Counted from the stretch's first letter, positions 8,496 to 17,380 are shown. The stretch is DNA of 64,000 bases from Oleiphilus messinensis (GCF_002162375.1 NZ_CP021425.1:2725501-2789500), one strand, 5' to 3'. Made by a program: numbers and translations. The notes: generated by a model not told the origin, from the letters alone.

Positions 8496-9374
8496 TTACA
8501 AGTTTAAGGTTGGTGTCAGATGTAACAAACATCCGTTACCCGCAACGGTGAGACGATAGCTATTTACCGAGCGACCGCTCTCTGTATGTGTTTCCCGCTC
8601 CAATACACCTTTATCCACCAGAAAGTCGAGCATTTCTTCTGTAAGTTCATCAAATCTAGATTTCGCTGAAATTTCTGCCTGGGTTGCGAGGCCCTTGATT
8701 GAGTACAAAGCTCGCATGATTTTAATTTCGCGATCTGAAATTTCAGGTAGGGGCCCCTTGTAGGGCGGATATTGCAATTGTGGCTTTTTGCCGCAAACAC
8801 GTTTGTACGACTCTTGAATCGCTTCGATGTCTGCGTTTTTGTCACCCGTTAACTGAAATGAGTGGAATACGCCGGAAACCTTGGTGCGATAATCAACTTT
8901 CGCAAGAAATATGGGAATGCCACAATCCTGGGCAATGTGGTAGAACCCTGTTTTCCAGCTTTTAACGTGACCACGCGTGCCTTCTGGCGTGAACAGGAAA
9001 AATACCCGGCTGTTTTTATGTTGATCAACAAATTGCTTGATGAGTTGTACTTGGCCCTTGGCGGAACGGTCAATCGGAATTGCACCCAGCCACATAATGA
9101 TGGGGCCGATTACCGGTACACGGCACCAGCTTTCTTTGATTGAAAAATAAATCTTAACATCGAACATGATCGCTGCACCGAGTGCATATACGATATCCCA
9201 GTTTGAAGTATGGGGAGCCGCAATGGCGACACCAGCTGAACGTGGGGCGGAATTTACGGTTTTCCAGCCTGCGAGTTTGAACCAGATTACATAGATGGTT
9301 TTCAGAAAGTATTTTACGAAAATACCATCGAAAATCGTTTTATCGCGGATTATTAATGGTTTTTGATTTTTCAT
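8496..9374 (-). CDS. PlsC-like 1-acylglycerol-3-phosphate acyltransferase with C-terminal winged-helix-like extension
   Basis: Acyltransferases of this family move a fatty acyl chain onto lysophosphatidate or a related acceptor at the inner membrane. The 292-residue product has an N-terminal membrane-associated helix and the catalytic HX4D motif in APHTSNWD near residue 50. It also has the acceptor-binding block FTPEGTRG near residue 128 and an AIPIDRS block between them. After about residue 210 there is an added domain, REIKIMRALYSIKGLATQAE and onward. This looks like a winged helix: an alternating helix/turn/helix, then VLERETHTESGRSVNSYRLT as wing strands. I chose ATG 9374 because the longer start at 9446 gives a poor leader. 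Confidence 0.85.
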   Translation of the reverse strand: MKNQKPLIIRDKTIFDGIFVKYFLKTIYVIWFKLAGWKTVNSAPRSAGVAIAAPHTSNWDIVYALGAAIMFDVKIYFSIKESWCRVPVIGPIIMWLGAIPIDRSAKGQVQLIKQFVDQHKNSRVFFLFTPEGTRGHVKSWKTGFYHIAQDCGIPIFLAKVDYRTKVSGVFHSFQLTGDKNADIEAIQESYKRVCGKKPQLQYPPYKGPLPEISDREIKIMRALYSIKGLATQAEISAKSRFDELTEEMLDFLVDKGVLERETHTESGRSVNSYRLTVAGNGCLLHLTPTLNL

Positions 9375-9492
9375 ATTGTGTCTCTGCCGGGTCTGCAATC
9401 CGCTGCAGTTGAATTTAGTAAGGTGGAGCTCCTGAAGACCGGCCATGGTAACACAATAATGTTTTTGTCCTAAGGTAAACCTTTTCCGTTCC

Positions 9493-10020
9493 TCAGTTTC
9501 GGAATTGTACTTCGTAGGTATTTATCACTTGAACGTCTTGCACATAAACACTTCCAAAAGTGTTTTGTGAATTCTCAACCCTTACGTTGTTAAACCGGAT
9601 CGTTTCGGCCGTGATCGTTTGGTTATCAGCTGCGACTGGGTAAAGGTTTGCAGTATTTCCTGTTATTACGGTTGTTCCTGCTATGTCGTTATTTTCTGGA
9701 GATTCTTTTTTGTTTTCGTACTCAAAACCTTCCACTTCCAGATTTGCAGTTACCGGAACCGCCATCTGTACCGCCTGAGCAGCACCGGCAAGCATCGTGG
9801 CGAGTACAATCTCATTCAGTTGGGTCGTACTCTGCTTGCCGTTTTGCGCTGTGACCTTGCCCAGGTCAGCTTCTGTAAGAGGGGTTAATGCGTAAACCGG
9901 AAGCGAAAACAGTAGCCCAACCATAATTACAGAAGTAGTTTTTCCGATTATGGAAGCCATTTTTACTAATCTTGATGTAGCGTTCAAACGTTTGTAGGTG
10001 AGCAGTTTGAATGGTGACAT
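9493..10020 (-). CDS. Exported protein of unknown function
   Basis: The ATG at 10020 lies 8 bases after GAGGG. An upstream TTG at 10035 is inside that ribosome site, and a later ATG at 9960 is also possible. The product (175 residues) has a basic N-terminus, a hydrophobic signal core (SVIMVGLLFSLPVYA) and probable cleavage after VYA. The mature N-terminus, LTPLTEADLGKVTAQNG, resembles short secreted proteins that begin with an L-x-x-L-x-x-x-x-L-x-x-V-T-x-Q-x-G motif. The rest is rich in Asn, Thr and Val and probably forms beta strands. It is divergent from the AraC regulator; the direct repeats between them suggest AraC control. Confidence 0.7.
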   Translation of the reverse strand: MSPFKLLTYKRLNATSRLVKMASIIGKTTSVIMVGLLFSLPVYALTPLTEADLGKVTAQNGKQSTTQLNEIVLATMLAGAAQAVQMAVPVTANLEVEGFEYENKKESPENNDIAGTTVITGNTANLYPVAADNQTITAETIRFNNVRVENSQNTFGSVYVQDVQVINTYEVQFRN

Positions 10021-10085
10021 GGATAGAACCCTCAAGTTTGTTGGCTAACTGGAATGAGTAAATTCTAGGGCCTTGAGAATAATAT

Positions 10086-10124
10086 AATTACCAATAAGCG
10101 CCAAAAAATTACCAATAAGCGCCA
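10086..10124. promoter_or_regulatory. Two 18-bp direct repeats, likely AraC-family binding sites
   Basis: The 18-base word AATTACCAATAAGCGCCA occurs at 10086-10103 and exactly again at 10107-10124, a period of 21 bp (two helical turns). It lies in the 162-bp gap between the exported-protein gene (minus) and the AraC regulator gene (plus). AraC proteins bind direct repeats with this spacing, so this is the obvious operator candidate. A degraded third copy (ATAGACGCTA) follows. Confidence 0.7.
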
Positions 10125-10182
10125 ATAGACGCTAAAATTCAATCGATATGAGTGCGGCTACAGAGTCTTGAGGTTTGTATCG

Positions 10183-11217
10183 ATGCTTTCACCCTATATA
10201 AATGTGAGTTTTTTAAGTGGATTTGACGAGCTGGTTGTATCCCGAGGGGGGGAACCCGGGCGCTTCTATGAGGCGGTCGGGCTTGATCGACGTGTGGCCT
10301 CGGGTGAGGCTCAGTTAATACCCCATGACCTTTTCTTTCAATTGCTGGAAACAACCACAATCGGGCTGAATTTTCCAGATCTCGCTTTGCACCTTGCCCA
10401 GCGTCAGGATATGACTGTGCTTGCGCCGTTGAATCCGGTGTTACGACAGTGTGTTTCAGTCAAGGACGCGTTGGAAACCATCATCAAGTATCTAAAGCTC
10501 ATTATCTCGGGTTATCAGGTCGAAATGGAGGTTCAGGAGGATGTGGTGAAACTTTCATTTGATGTTGAATTACCCTATGTACGTGCATCGAGTGTTTTTC
10601 AGGATTATTCTCTCGCGATTGCGGTCTCCGTTTTACATGGTTTACTCGGGCGAAGTTATCCAATTCGTGCTTGTTACTTTATCCGTGCCGAGGCGAATCA
10701 AAATCGTATTGAAGCTTATGCCCGGTTTTTTGGGTGTGCGGTTTCGTTCGGCAATCCGACTCTTGCACTGACTGTTGATAAAGCAATACTGTCCCAGGAC
10801 ATCAATCGATTAATTGAACAAATTGATCGTCGCATTCAACAGGCGTTGTACTTCAGCCAGGAGAGTTTTACTCATCTCGTGTCAAAAACGATCAGCTTCT
10901 GTCTCGCCAATGGGACAGTTCAGATTGAAGATATTGCCATGGCACTCAATTGCAGTTCCCGTACGCTACAACGTCGACTGCTGGAACAAAATACGTCCTA
11001 TCAAGCGCTGCTTGATGAGGTACGGTTTAGTATTGCGAATCAGTATCTGGAGAACACATACTATCGATTGACCGATATTGCCATGTTGCTTGGCTATAGC
11101 AACGCTAGCGCGTTTACCCGGAGCTATCAACGTTGGAGTGGTGTTACACCGAAGGCTGCACGTGAGCGGTCACAAAACCGGATGCAGAATACAGAGTTGG
11201 GATCCATTGATCATTAA
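10183..11217 (+). CDS. AraC-family transcriptional regulator (ArgR/OruR-like architecture)
   Basis: The 344-residue protein has an N-terminal ligand/dimerisation domain (arabinose-binding-type, about residues 15-210) and a C-terminal double HTH. The first HTH is VQIEDIAMALNCSSRTLQRR. The second is LTDIAMLLGYSNASAFTRSY, followed by RWSGVTPKAARE. This two-domain layout is that of regulators such as OruR. I chose the ATG at 10183 because GAGG lies 9 bases before it; the in-frame TTG at 10168 overlaps that site. The divergent exported protein and the intervening direct repeats point to local regulation. Confidence 0.92.
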   Translation: MLSPYINVSFLSGFDELVVSRGGEPGRFYEAVGLDRRVASGEAQLIPHDLFFQLLETTTIGLNFPDLALHLAQRQDMTVLAPLNPVLRQCVSVKDALETIIKYLKLIISGYQVEMEVQEDVVKLSFDVELPYVRASSVFQDYSLAIAVSVLHGLLGRSYPIRACYFIRAEANQNRIEAYARFFGCAVSFGNPTLALTVDKAILSQDINRLIEQIDRRIQQALYFSQESFTHLVSKTISFCLANGTVQIEDIAMALNCSSRTLQRRLLEQNTSYQALLDEVRFSIANQYLENTYYRLTDIAMLLGYSNASAFTRSYQRWSGVTPKAARERSQNRMQNTELGSIDH

Positions 11218-11355
11218 TTCGACTTTCTGACCCCATAAAAGGATTCGCTGTCCTGGAATCCCAAGGCCTCGGCAAGGGATGCGATCACATCCGTATTACA
11301 AGCCATTGAAAAAAAGGATTTACAGAATCTTTACTGATCACAAGATATTGACAGA

Positions 11356-11385
11356 ACAGGCGAGTAAACGTTGCCACTCGCCTGT
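11356..11385. terminator. Hairpin downstream of the CocE-type hydrolase gene
   Basis: A perfect 10-bp stem, ACAGGCGAGT / ACTCGCCTGT, with a 10-base loop. It lies 12 bases past the stop of the minus-strand hydrolase gene. There is only a weak T-rich tail, so it may be an intrinsic terminator of modest strength or a shared element for the two convergent genes. Confidence 0.55.
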
Positions 11386-11396
11386 ACAGAACCTTG

Positions 11397-13334
11397 CTAC
11401 TCAGACAGCAGGGTAAAGCTGTCCATCGGGACGGTTGGAACAACAATGTGTGATGGGTGTCTGTAGTCCGAATACACGGTCATGATACCTGGAAAGGTTT
11501 GTAAAAAGCCATCAAAACCGGGTGCGATGCCCTGTGGTAGATTACTGGGACCAACCGCGACACGAAGCTTATGACCGGCTTTGAGTACCGCACTGGTTGG
11601 AAATATCTCCAATTCTACTTTCATAATATTACCAGGGTAAACGGGTTGTTCTGATTCTTCGACAAATGCATGCCAGGGTTGGATCCGGATGCCTTCAAGC
11701 TCACGGGAGCGGGACGAGTCGACTTTTCGGGCTTTCAGGTTGATAAGCCCGTTGCTGATCGGCGTAGCTTTACCATTGGGATCCATATCGTCCACCCGTA
11801 CTGACAATGTACCCGCAAAATTTGTGGTGGAAACCCAGATATTCGCCTGGATTGGGCCATTAATGACATAATCGGATTTAAATTCTGGTGTTTCATACAG
11901 CAAGTTAAACAATGCTGCGGTGTTATTATTTTCAAAACAGGGTAGAGGAATAAAACCGAGAATGCCCAACGACCACTGTGATGCACTCTGTGAACAACCA
12001 CCGGCAAACCAAACGTCGAACAGTGAACGTGGCGAGCTGAAAAATGACTGTCGGTTAGTTTTAAGTTTGCCGTTGCGATGCAGGTAGAGGCGTTCCGCTT
12101 CGGCTTCCGGTGCCGGCCAATCCGTGGTTACCGCCATTTCTTCAAGACCAATCATATATTGAGTTGTTTGTGGCATATCTTCAGCGCCGGTGTCCATGCC
12201 CATGAGGTACTGGTCAAACCACTGTAGTTCGATATGGTTAAATGCGGGGAGGCCTTCAGGTACAGGCATCAGACCGGTGGTCATGAAAGCGCCTTCAATG
12301 TGGGTGCCCGGTAAAATCACCATTTTTGTGGTGACCCGACCTTTTAATTGCTCATACATTGCAGGTACTCCTCGCTGGAACAGGTCATGAACAGCGCCAA
12401 CCAGAAATGTGGGGGCATTGATTTCGTCAATGCGTTTGATTGGTGAGCGAGTTTCCCAAAATGGCCCGTCGTACTTGATTTCCTTGTCACCGGTCAGGCC
12501 CTTGATCAACATCGGTAATTGAAATTCAAAGAATGCGTCAGCCAGATGGTCTTGCACCAGTGGTGCGGCCTCTTCAAAATTGGTAAAGAGGTCAAGATTA
12601 AGCGTGTTCATCATCGTGGTTAAGGTAAACCACCAGCTTAGAAAGAAAATATTGCCATTGCCGCCGGTGAACGCTGTGTCCCGGTAGGCGTCTCCGATGG
12701 GTTCGAGGGCAAACACAGCTTTAATAGCAGGGTGCCCGGTTTCGGCGGCAAACAATGCGTTTATTGCCAGATCGGATACGCCACGAAGTCCAATCTTACC
12801 ATTCGTCCATGGCTGGTCGACAACCCAGTTGATGATCTGCTCATAGTCTCCTTGAGAACTGCCCCAGGCATCCCAGGTTCCCTCGGAATTACCGGTTCCC
12901 CGCCCATCAAAGGTTATAGACGCGTAACCCCTTTTGACCATGTAAGGGTCAGCTGCACCCATGAACGTTCCCAATTCGGGCGGAAGCAGATTACCCAGTT
13001 CGGTATTGTAGTCACTGATGATTAACAAGGTCGGGAATTCACCCTCGACCGCGACCCCATTTTCATCTGCGGGCAGGGTGATATAAGCTGCCAAAGTGGT
13101 GCCGTCAGACATCGTGACATATTCCCGGGTCATAACGGTGTCGGGATATATTTCCTCACGGTCATAGTCTTGCCACTTGGTGGCGGGACTCATGATGGTG
13201 GTACTTTGTTCTGCCATTGAATCCCGAGTGCCAGACGTCGTCCAGCTTGTTGACGGATCTGAAACAGCTTTGAATGGCATGATCGCCATGGTTGCTGCAA
13301 TCAGTATGGATTTTATTTTTATTGATTCGTGCAT
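11397..13334 (-). CDS. Exported CocE/NonD-family hydrolase (X-Pro dipeptidyl-peptidase S15 fold)
   Basis: Hydrolyses an ester or amide bond by a Ser-Asp-His triad; the substrate is unknown. The 645-residue product starts at ATG 13334, 7 bases after GGGAG. It carries an export signal (SILIAATMAIMPFKAVSD). The N-terminal alpha/beta hydrolase domain includes FDGRGTGNSEG (oxyanion region) and GLRGVSDLAINALF with the probable nucleophile Ser. VGAVHDLFQRG holds the acid and LPGTHIEGAF the His. The C-terminal half is the jelly-roll domain typical of CocE/NonD proteins. The nucleophile motif is GVSD rather than the usual GxSYxG, so substrate or activity may differ. Confidence 0.88.
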   Translation of the reverse strand: MHESIKIKSILIAATMAIMPFKAVSDPSTSWTTSGTRDSMAEQSTTIMSPATKWQDYDREEIYPDTVMTREYVTMSDGTTLAAYITLPADENGVAVEGEFPTLLIISDYNTELGNLLPPELGTFMGAADPYMVKRGYASITFDGRGTGNSEGTWDAWGSSQGDYEQIINWVVDQPWTNGKIGLRGVSDLAINALFAAETGHPAIKAVFALEPIGDAYRDTAFTGGNGNIFFLSWWFTLTTMMNTLNLDLFTNFEEAAPLVQDHLADAFFEFQLPMLIKGLTGDKEIKYDGPFWETRSPIKRIDEINAPTFLVGAVHDLFQRGVPAMYEQLKGRVTTKMVILPGTHIEGAFMTTGLMPVPEGLPAFNHIELQWFDQYLMGMDTGAEDMPQTTQYMIGLEEMAVTTDWPAPEAEAERLYLHRNGKLKTNRQSFFSSPRSLFDVWFAGGCSQSASQWSLGILGFIPLPCFENNNTAALFNLLYETPEFKSDYVINGPIQANIWVSTTNFAGTLSVRVDDMDPNGKATPISNGLINLKARKVDSSRSRELEGIRIQPWHAFVEESEQPVYPGNIMKVELEIFPTSAVLKAGHKLRVAVGPSNLPQGIAPGFDGFLQTFPGIMTVYSDYRHPSHIVVPTVPMDSFTLLSE

Positions 13335-13668
13335 CGAAATCTCCCGAATAGTCATGCTTGCTTACGTAAGTCCGTTGTGGACAGCCCAAGCTGATCCTTT
13401 GTTTTTTTTGTCGTGGCCTAAGGCCTAAGGGCTAAGGCTTGGGAAGCCGGATTCAAGAGTAAGTTGATAACAGTGGGTGAGGAATTCGTGAAAGGGACAA
13501 GTGATTTAGCGAATGGGTCAAAAGCTCGACTTTGTGAACTCTGTCGTACAGGTGTGCCGGGTTTAAAGGTTTTTTTCTTGTAAGTAGTACTGTGTGAAGC
13601 CGCTTTACCATCAATTTCCAGGTTCAGGTTGGAAGCTGATGGTTTCGGGCTTGGCGAATGTTGAGGAT
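13335..13668. other. Intergenic region between two minus-strand genes
   Basis: No gene is visible. It includes the hydrolase ribosome site and a short run of near-tandem 7-mers (CCTAAGG-like) near 13416-13440. I see no hairpin of note. Confidence 0.4.
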
Positions 13669-14067
13669 TCAGCCCGATTTAATATGGGCATCAAGGGTGG
13701 TCAAGGCGAGTTGCAGTGCCGCTTTCGCCTGACGGATGGTCGGGCTGTGTTCATTGGTAATGAAAACGATGTCGTCGGTAGTTCTATCGCGTTGCATAAG
13801 ATACGGTGTTGAAAGGTAATAGAATAGGTAAATATCGTATGCAAGGCGGCCATTTCGAATGACATGGGCCAGGTAACTGCTTTTGTCTTCATTAACAACC
13901 CAGGTATCCTCCAAAACACCCCCGGGTACGGCGAATATGGGTTTGTCTCCCGGTCTCGAGGCTATGCCATCATTTGCGCGGTGATCTACTGCAAAGTCCG
14001 CTTGAATTTGCAATCCGTCATTTACACTGAGGCTGGTGTATTTGTACTCCGTTTCATGGTCTACCAT
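13669..14067 (-). CDS. Hypothetical protein
   Basis: A 132-residue cytoplasmic protein. The ATG at 14067 follows GGAAAGACGACT, a good ribosome site; an in-frame start at 14088 would lengthen it by seven residues without support. The sequence has no signal or membrane helix. It contains short beta-like stretches (GDKPIFAVPGGVLEDTWVV) and a helical C-terminus (RQAKAALQLALTTLDAHI). I do not recognise the family. The 268-bp MITE begins 34 bases upstream of the start, so its promoter may be affected by that insertion. Confidence 0.55.
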   Translation of the reverse strand: MVDHETEYKYTSLSVNDGLQIQADFAVDHRANDGIASRPGDKPIFAVPGGVLEDTWVVNEDKSSYLAHVIRNGRLAYDIYLFYYLSTPYLMQRDRTTDDIVFITNEHSPTIRQAKAALQLALTTLDAHIKSG

Positions 14068-14101
14068 AGTCGTCTTTCCTAACTGCAAACGATTATAACT
14101 T

Positions 14102-14369
14102 TAGGGTCTGTTGACGTTTCATATTTAGCCTCTGCCAGCGCTATTTTTTGTCCAGTCAGCCGCTGCGAGTGTCGTGTAGTTATTCTACATCAACGAGCAG
14201 CAACGCATCGGGGTAAAAAAATAGCGCTGGCCCGAAGGGTTGAGCCTGAAATTCGCTCACTCCGCGTCACTCGTCGTTCATTTGGAATAACCAAACCACT
14301 CTCCTTATTCCTTGATTGAGCGAATTTCAGGCTCAACAGAGGTTAAATATGAAACGTCAACATACCCTA
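14102..14369. mobile_element. MITE-like element with terminal inverted repeats and nested hairpins
   Basis: The ends are 26-bp inverted repeats with one mismatch (14102-14127 and 14344-14369). Both contain TGTTGACGTTTCATATTTA read inward. The outermost TA on each side fits a TA target duplication, as in IS630/mariner-like elements. Two internal perfect inverted repeats are nested inside: 16 bp (14134-14149 with 14216-14231) and 19 bp (14241-14259 with 14317-14335). It has no coding capacity. It is a non-autonomous element or a multi-hairpin repeat family, sitting just upstream of the hypothetical gene at 13669-14067. Confidence 0.85.
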
Positions 14370-14581
14370 GTATTCAGGATAGCGTTGCCTGTGCAATAAA
14401 AAAAGTGGATAGACTTGGAAAACATCGAAAGTAAGTGGCACAGAGCCGGTTATGGAGATAAGTCGGGGCGATTCACGGGTAAGTAGACGCCTGAAAAGCA
14501 TTGATTTACGTTTTTGTTACGCGGCCTCAGTAAGCGTGATTGCGCTTGCAGCCGGTTTCTCAATTAATGTTTCAACAGACG

Positions 14582-15760
14582 CTAACTGTTGTTTGCCGGC
14601 TGTGGATTATTTGCAGCATTTTCAGAATAAAGTGCGTAACCGCCTGTGCCCCGGTTTTTTACCTGATACATCATATTATCGGCCTTCTCGATTAGATCTC
14701 GCAAGCTCTGACCATGATCGGGATAAATACTGATACCCATGCTGACGCCCAACTCGTAAAAATTTCCGCCAGCCTTGATGGGGGCCATGATTTGTTGGCG
14801 CAATTTATCAGCGATTTGATGTATATGGTTTTCGTCCTCCAACTGCGTCGCTAAAACAATAAACTCATCTCCGCCGATGCGAGCACAAATATCGGTTTTT
14901 CGTGTGAGCTTCTGGAGCCTTTCTGCAACAACTTTAAGCACCTCGTCCCCGGTTTTGTGTCCGGCGTTGTCATTAATCGGTTTAAATTTATCAAGGTCTA
15001 TAAAGATAATGGCGATTTTTTGATGGGGCCGCGTGGCGACCTGCAATACTTGATCAAACAGATTAAAAAGGTAACGTTGGTTGCTCAGGCCGGTAAGCGG
15101 ATCGTGATAAGCCAGGGATAGGGCAGAGGATTCCGCATCCAGGAGCCGTTGCTGAATGAGTGAGAGCTGGGCACCCAGCAAGGCCAGATATTGCGTCAAC
15201 ATCAGTGCGGTTCCAATCATGAAACCATTCGTTTTCCAAGTAGCATTAAAGTACGATAGGACGAAAGTTGACCAGTGGATAGCCAGGAGAAAACTTGTTA
15301 CGGATATGGCCAGAATAAAGGCGTTGTTTACTTTATCGCGATACAGGTACGTAAAATAGGAGAGAAAAAGTAAAGTGGTGATGTTGTAAATTTCCAGTCC
15401 GATCGCATAAACCCAATTACTGATAGAGAGGACTTCAGCAAGAATGAGCCAAACTATCGAGCACAGTGCCAGTGCCCACCACCACCGAGTGTCTGATTCC
15501 ACCTTGAAACAGCGTATTGCTCCCAGGAGTAAAGCAAGTTTTTCAAATGTGATGAATATACAATAAAAGGAAAATGATATTGCAATATCACTCAATAAGG
15601 GGATGAGAATCACCAGGCGCGCCAAGAAAGCAAAGCACATGGCCATCGCCCAGAACAGAGGCCCTTGATCGGTCTTGGGGATTTGGTTGACCCACACCAT
15701 GAGTATAAATATAACAAAATATGTCGTGGCACCAATGGTGTGGACGAGTTGTGGCAACAT
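14582..15760 (-). CDS. Membrane-anchored diguanylate cyclase (GGDEF)
   Basis: Makes c-di-GMP from two GTP. The 392-residue product has six or seven transmembrane helices in residues 1-200, which form a membrane sensor module I cannot assign to a named family. The GGDEF domain follows (about residues 215-375). The catalytic motif is intact (ARIGGDEFIVLA). An inhibitory I-site RKTD lies exactly five residues before GGDEF, so product inhibition is likely. YHDPLTGLSNQRYL is the usual domain start. The gene stands alone. The PilZ protein upstream is one possible effector of its product. Confidence 0.93.
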   Translation of the reverse strand: MLPQLVHTIGATTYFVIFILMVWVNQIPKTDQGPLFWAMAMCFAFLARLVILIPLLSDIAISFSFYCIFITFEKLALLLGAIRCFKVESDTRWWWALALCSIVWLILAEVLSISNWVYAIGLEIYNITTLLFLSYFTYLYRDKVNNAFILAISVTSFLLAIHWSTFVLSYFNATWKTNGFMIGTALMLTQYLALLGAQLSLIQQRLLDAESSALSLAYHDPLTGLSNQRYLFNLFDQVLQVATRPHQKIAIIFIDLDKFKPINDNAGHKTGDEVLKVVAERLQKLTRKTDICARIGGDEFIVLATQLEDENHIHQIADKLRQQIMAPIKAGGNFYELGVSMGISIYPDHGQSLRDLIEKADNMMYQVKNRGTGGYALYSENAANNPQPANNS

Positions 15761-16139
15761 AGAATTTTAACCTGAAGAATAATTAGCCGGATCAATACCT
15801 GTATTCGCCACCTGCTTTCGCAAAGCGCTTGACGTCGAGAGGCCTAACTATGCTATCCGTTGTCTTCCTAAGACGGGCCTGATGTATAGTATGGGTTATG
15901 TTTCGGGTTGTCGCCCATCAAATCGACATCCCCCGAAATTGCAAAGTTGATTGATAAAGGCACGAAAGTGCTCGGAGAAAGCGGCCAACTGCAAGTCATA
16001 TTGATGGCAGACGGAGTGAAGTTCTAGTGCTAGTGACCAGTGCGTGGTGACTACAGTGGAAGCCAAAGTGTTTACTTCCAGCTGCAGTCAATTCATTCAA
16101 ACGAACGCTTTAAGGGAATAGCTTAAGTTTCCAATAACA
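15761..16139. other. Intergenic region, nothing identified
   Basis: The region between the GGDEF gene start and the end of the acetoacetate-decarboxylase-like gene has stops in all frames. I see no tRNA, clear terminator or repeat. It must hold the GGDEF promoter. Confidence 0.4.
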
Positions 16140-17147
16140 CTAGTCTTCAAGTGGCTCGGTTGAATACAAAGCGCTCTGGAATTCAGGAACATACTCATAC
16201 TGTACCATTCCGCCTAAATCCAGTGAGTGGATAAAGCTTGAAAGCGAGCCATCTCTTAGTGTCAGACTGACATCTGATCCATTCATACTGGATGCATAGG
16301 CAAGGTTGCGTGATTCTGAATAGCCACGGGTTAATGCACCTGCTTGATCCACGTTGGCGAAGTTGTTTCTAACGATTTCTGCATCTGAGCTTGTTTCCAG
16401 TACCTTACCTTCAAAGGTCAGATCCAGCTCACCTGTTGTCTCGTCAAAAATCTGGAATGAAACGGTTTCTTCGTCACTGGAATATGTCATTTCAGTCAAC
16501 CATTTCGGTAAGTTATAGCCAACGACGCCTCTGACCCGGGCAAGTTCTGTATCGACAGGAAGTTTTAAGACATAACCCCAATAGTCATTGTTATCCATTT
16601 GCGCTAACAGTGAAATGAAACCATGATTCGGCCGTCCGGCTCGGTTGGTTACAATCGAGACTGAAAATTCATTGTAGAAATCGTTATCACAATAGTGATA
16701 GGCATACGCTGTTATTGCAACCATACCTCTGCCCGGGAAAATTTCGAGGGGTTGCACGATGTGCATTAACTCTGCAGGCATCAAATCCCTGAGGCGGCGC
16801 ATATCCGCAGTAAAAATCGCGGTAATTTTGGTGTTACTGTAGAAAAAGTTAGGGGAGTAAGTCTCAAAACCGACATCAACTTTGGTTTTCTCGATGGTTT
16901 CGAACCAGGAGAGATCAATTTCCGGGGCTTCTTCCGCGATTACCGATAATGGTGGATTGGAGCGGAATCGATCATAGAGACCGCCAGCAATCACGGGTAC
17001 TTCATAGCCTGCGATATCGATAATATTGTACTCAGGTTCATCTGTTTCTGTAGTTCCTGTCGTTCCTGTATTTTCTGCAATCGCGGAGTTCACGAGAAAC
17101 AGAGCAAGTAAGGTCACTACCCATTGTAGATTTGAGATTTTTGTCAT
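16140..17147 (-). CDS. Exported acetoacetate decarboxylase-like protein
   Basis: The 335-residue product from ATG 17147 (AGGG 8 bases upstream) has a signal peptide ending in LVNSAIA. A Thr/Glu-rich linker and a full acetoacetate-decarboxylase-fold domain follow. The segment GVVGYNLPKWLTEM corresponds to the GREL-x-x-x-PKKL block of the Clostridium enzyme. The Schiff-base Lys (K115 there) is kept, but the neighbouring K116, which lowers its pKa, is replaced by Trp. Activity on beta-keto acids is therefore doubtful and it may be a divergent member. An exported enzyme of this type is unusual. An inverted repeat lies about 53-84 bases upstream. Confidence 0.78.
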   Translation of the reverse strand: MTKISNLQWVVTLLALFLVNSAIAENTGTTGTTETDEPEYNIIDIAGYEVPVIAGGLYDRFRSNPPLSVIAEEAPEIDLSWFETIEKTKVDVGFETYSPNFFYSNTKITAIFTADMRRLRDLMPAELMHIVQPLEIFPGRGMVAITAYAYHYCDNDFYNEFSVSIVTNRAGRPNHGFISLLAQMDNNDYWGYVLKLPVDTELARVRGVVGYNLPKWLTEMTYSSDEETVSFQIFDETTGELDLTFEGKVLETSSDAEIVRNNFANVDQAGALTRGYSESRNLAYASSMNGSDVSLTLRDGSLSSFIHSLDLGGMVQYEYVPEFQSALYSTEPLED

Positions 17148-17199
17148 GGTTAACACCCTTGTTATTGTTTTGTGTTTTAGGTTTAAAACACGTTGGTTT

Positions 17200-17231
17200 A
17201 ATCGGAACCAAACTAGTTGCAGGTTCCGATT
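17200..17231. promoter_or_regulatory. Inverted repeat upstream of the acetoacetate-decarboxylase-like gene
   Basis: Two perfect 10-bp arms, AATCGGAACC and GGTTCCGATT, are separated by 12 bases, so the arm centres are 22 bp apart, two helical turns. It lies upstream of the minus-strand start at 17147. This is typical of a dimer operator. The regulator is unknown. Confidence 0.5.
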
Positions 17232-17380
17232 TGGAGCGGGAGGGATGCTAACGTTGAACCTGAGTTTAAGGTCAATTCTCAGAGTGAGAGGAAAATCACA
17301 TTCGAGAATAATGCACGGATTTAATTTTTTAAATACCGGAGGCCAAGACGGGCGCTACCGGATGATTTTTCAGAAGAAGC

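Noticed and set aside
11215-11298. 28-codon minus-strand frame reading like an AraC HTH fragment (VIASLAEALGFQDSESFYGV)
   Set aside because: The similarity to the second AraC HTH is suggestive, but the piece is too short and degenerate to be called a gene relic with confidence.
13416-13440. Near-tandem CCTAAGG-like 7-mers
   Set aside because: Three imperfect copies only; could be chance.
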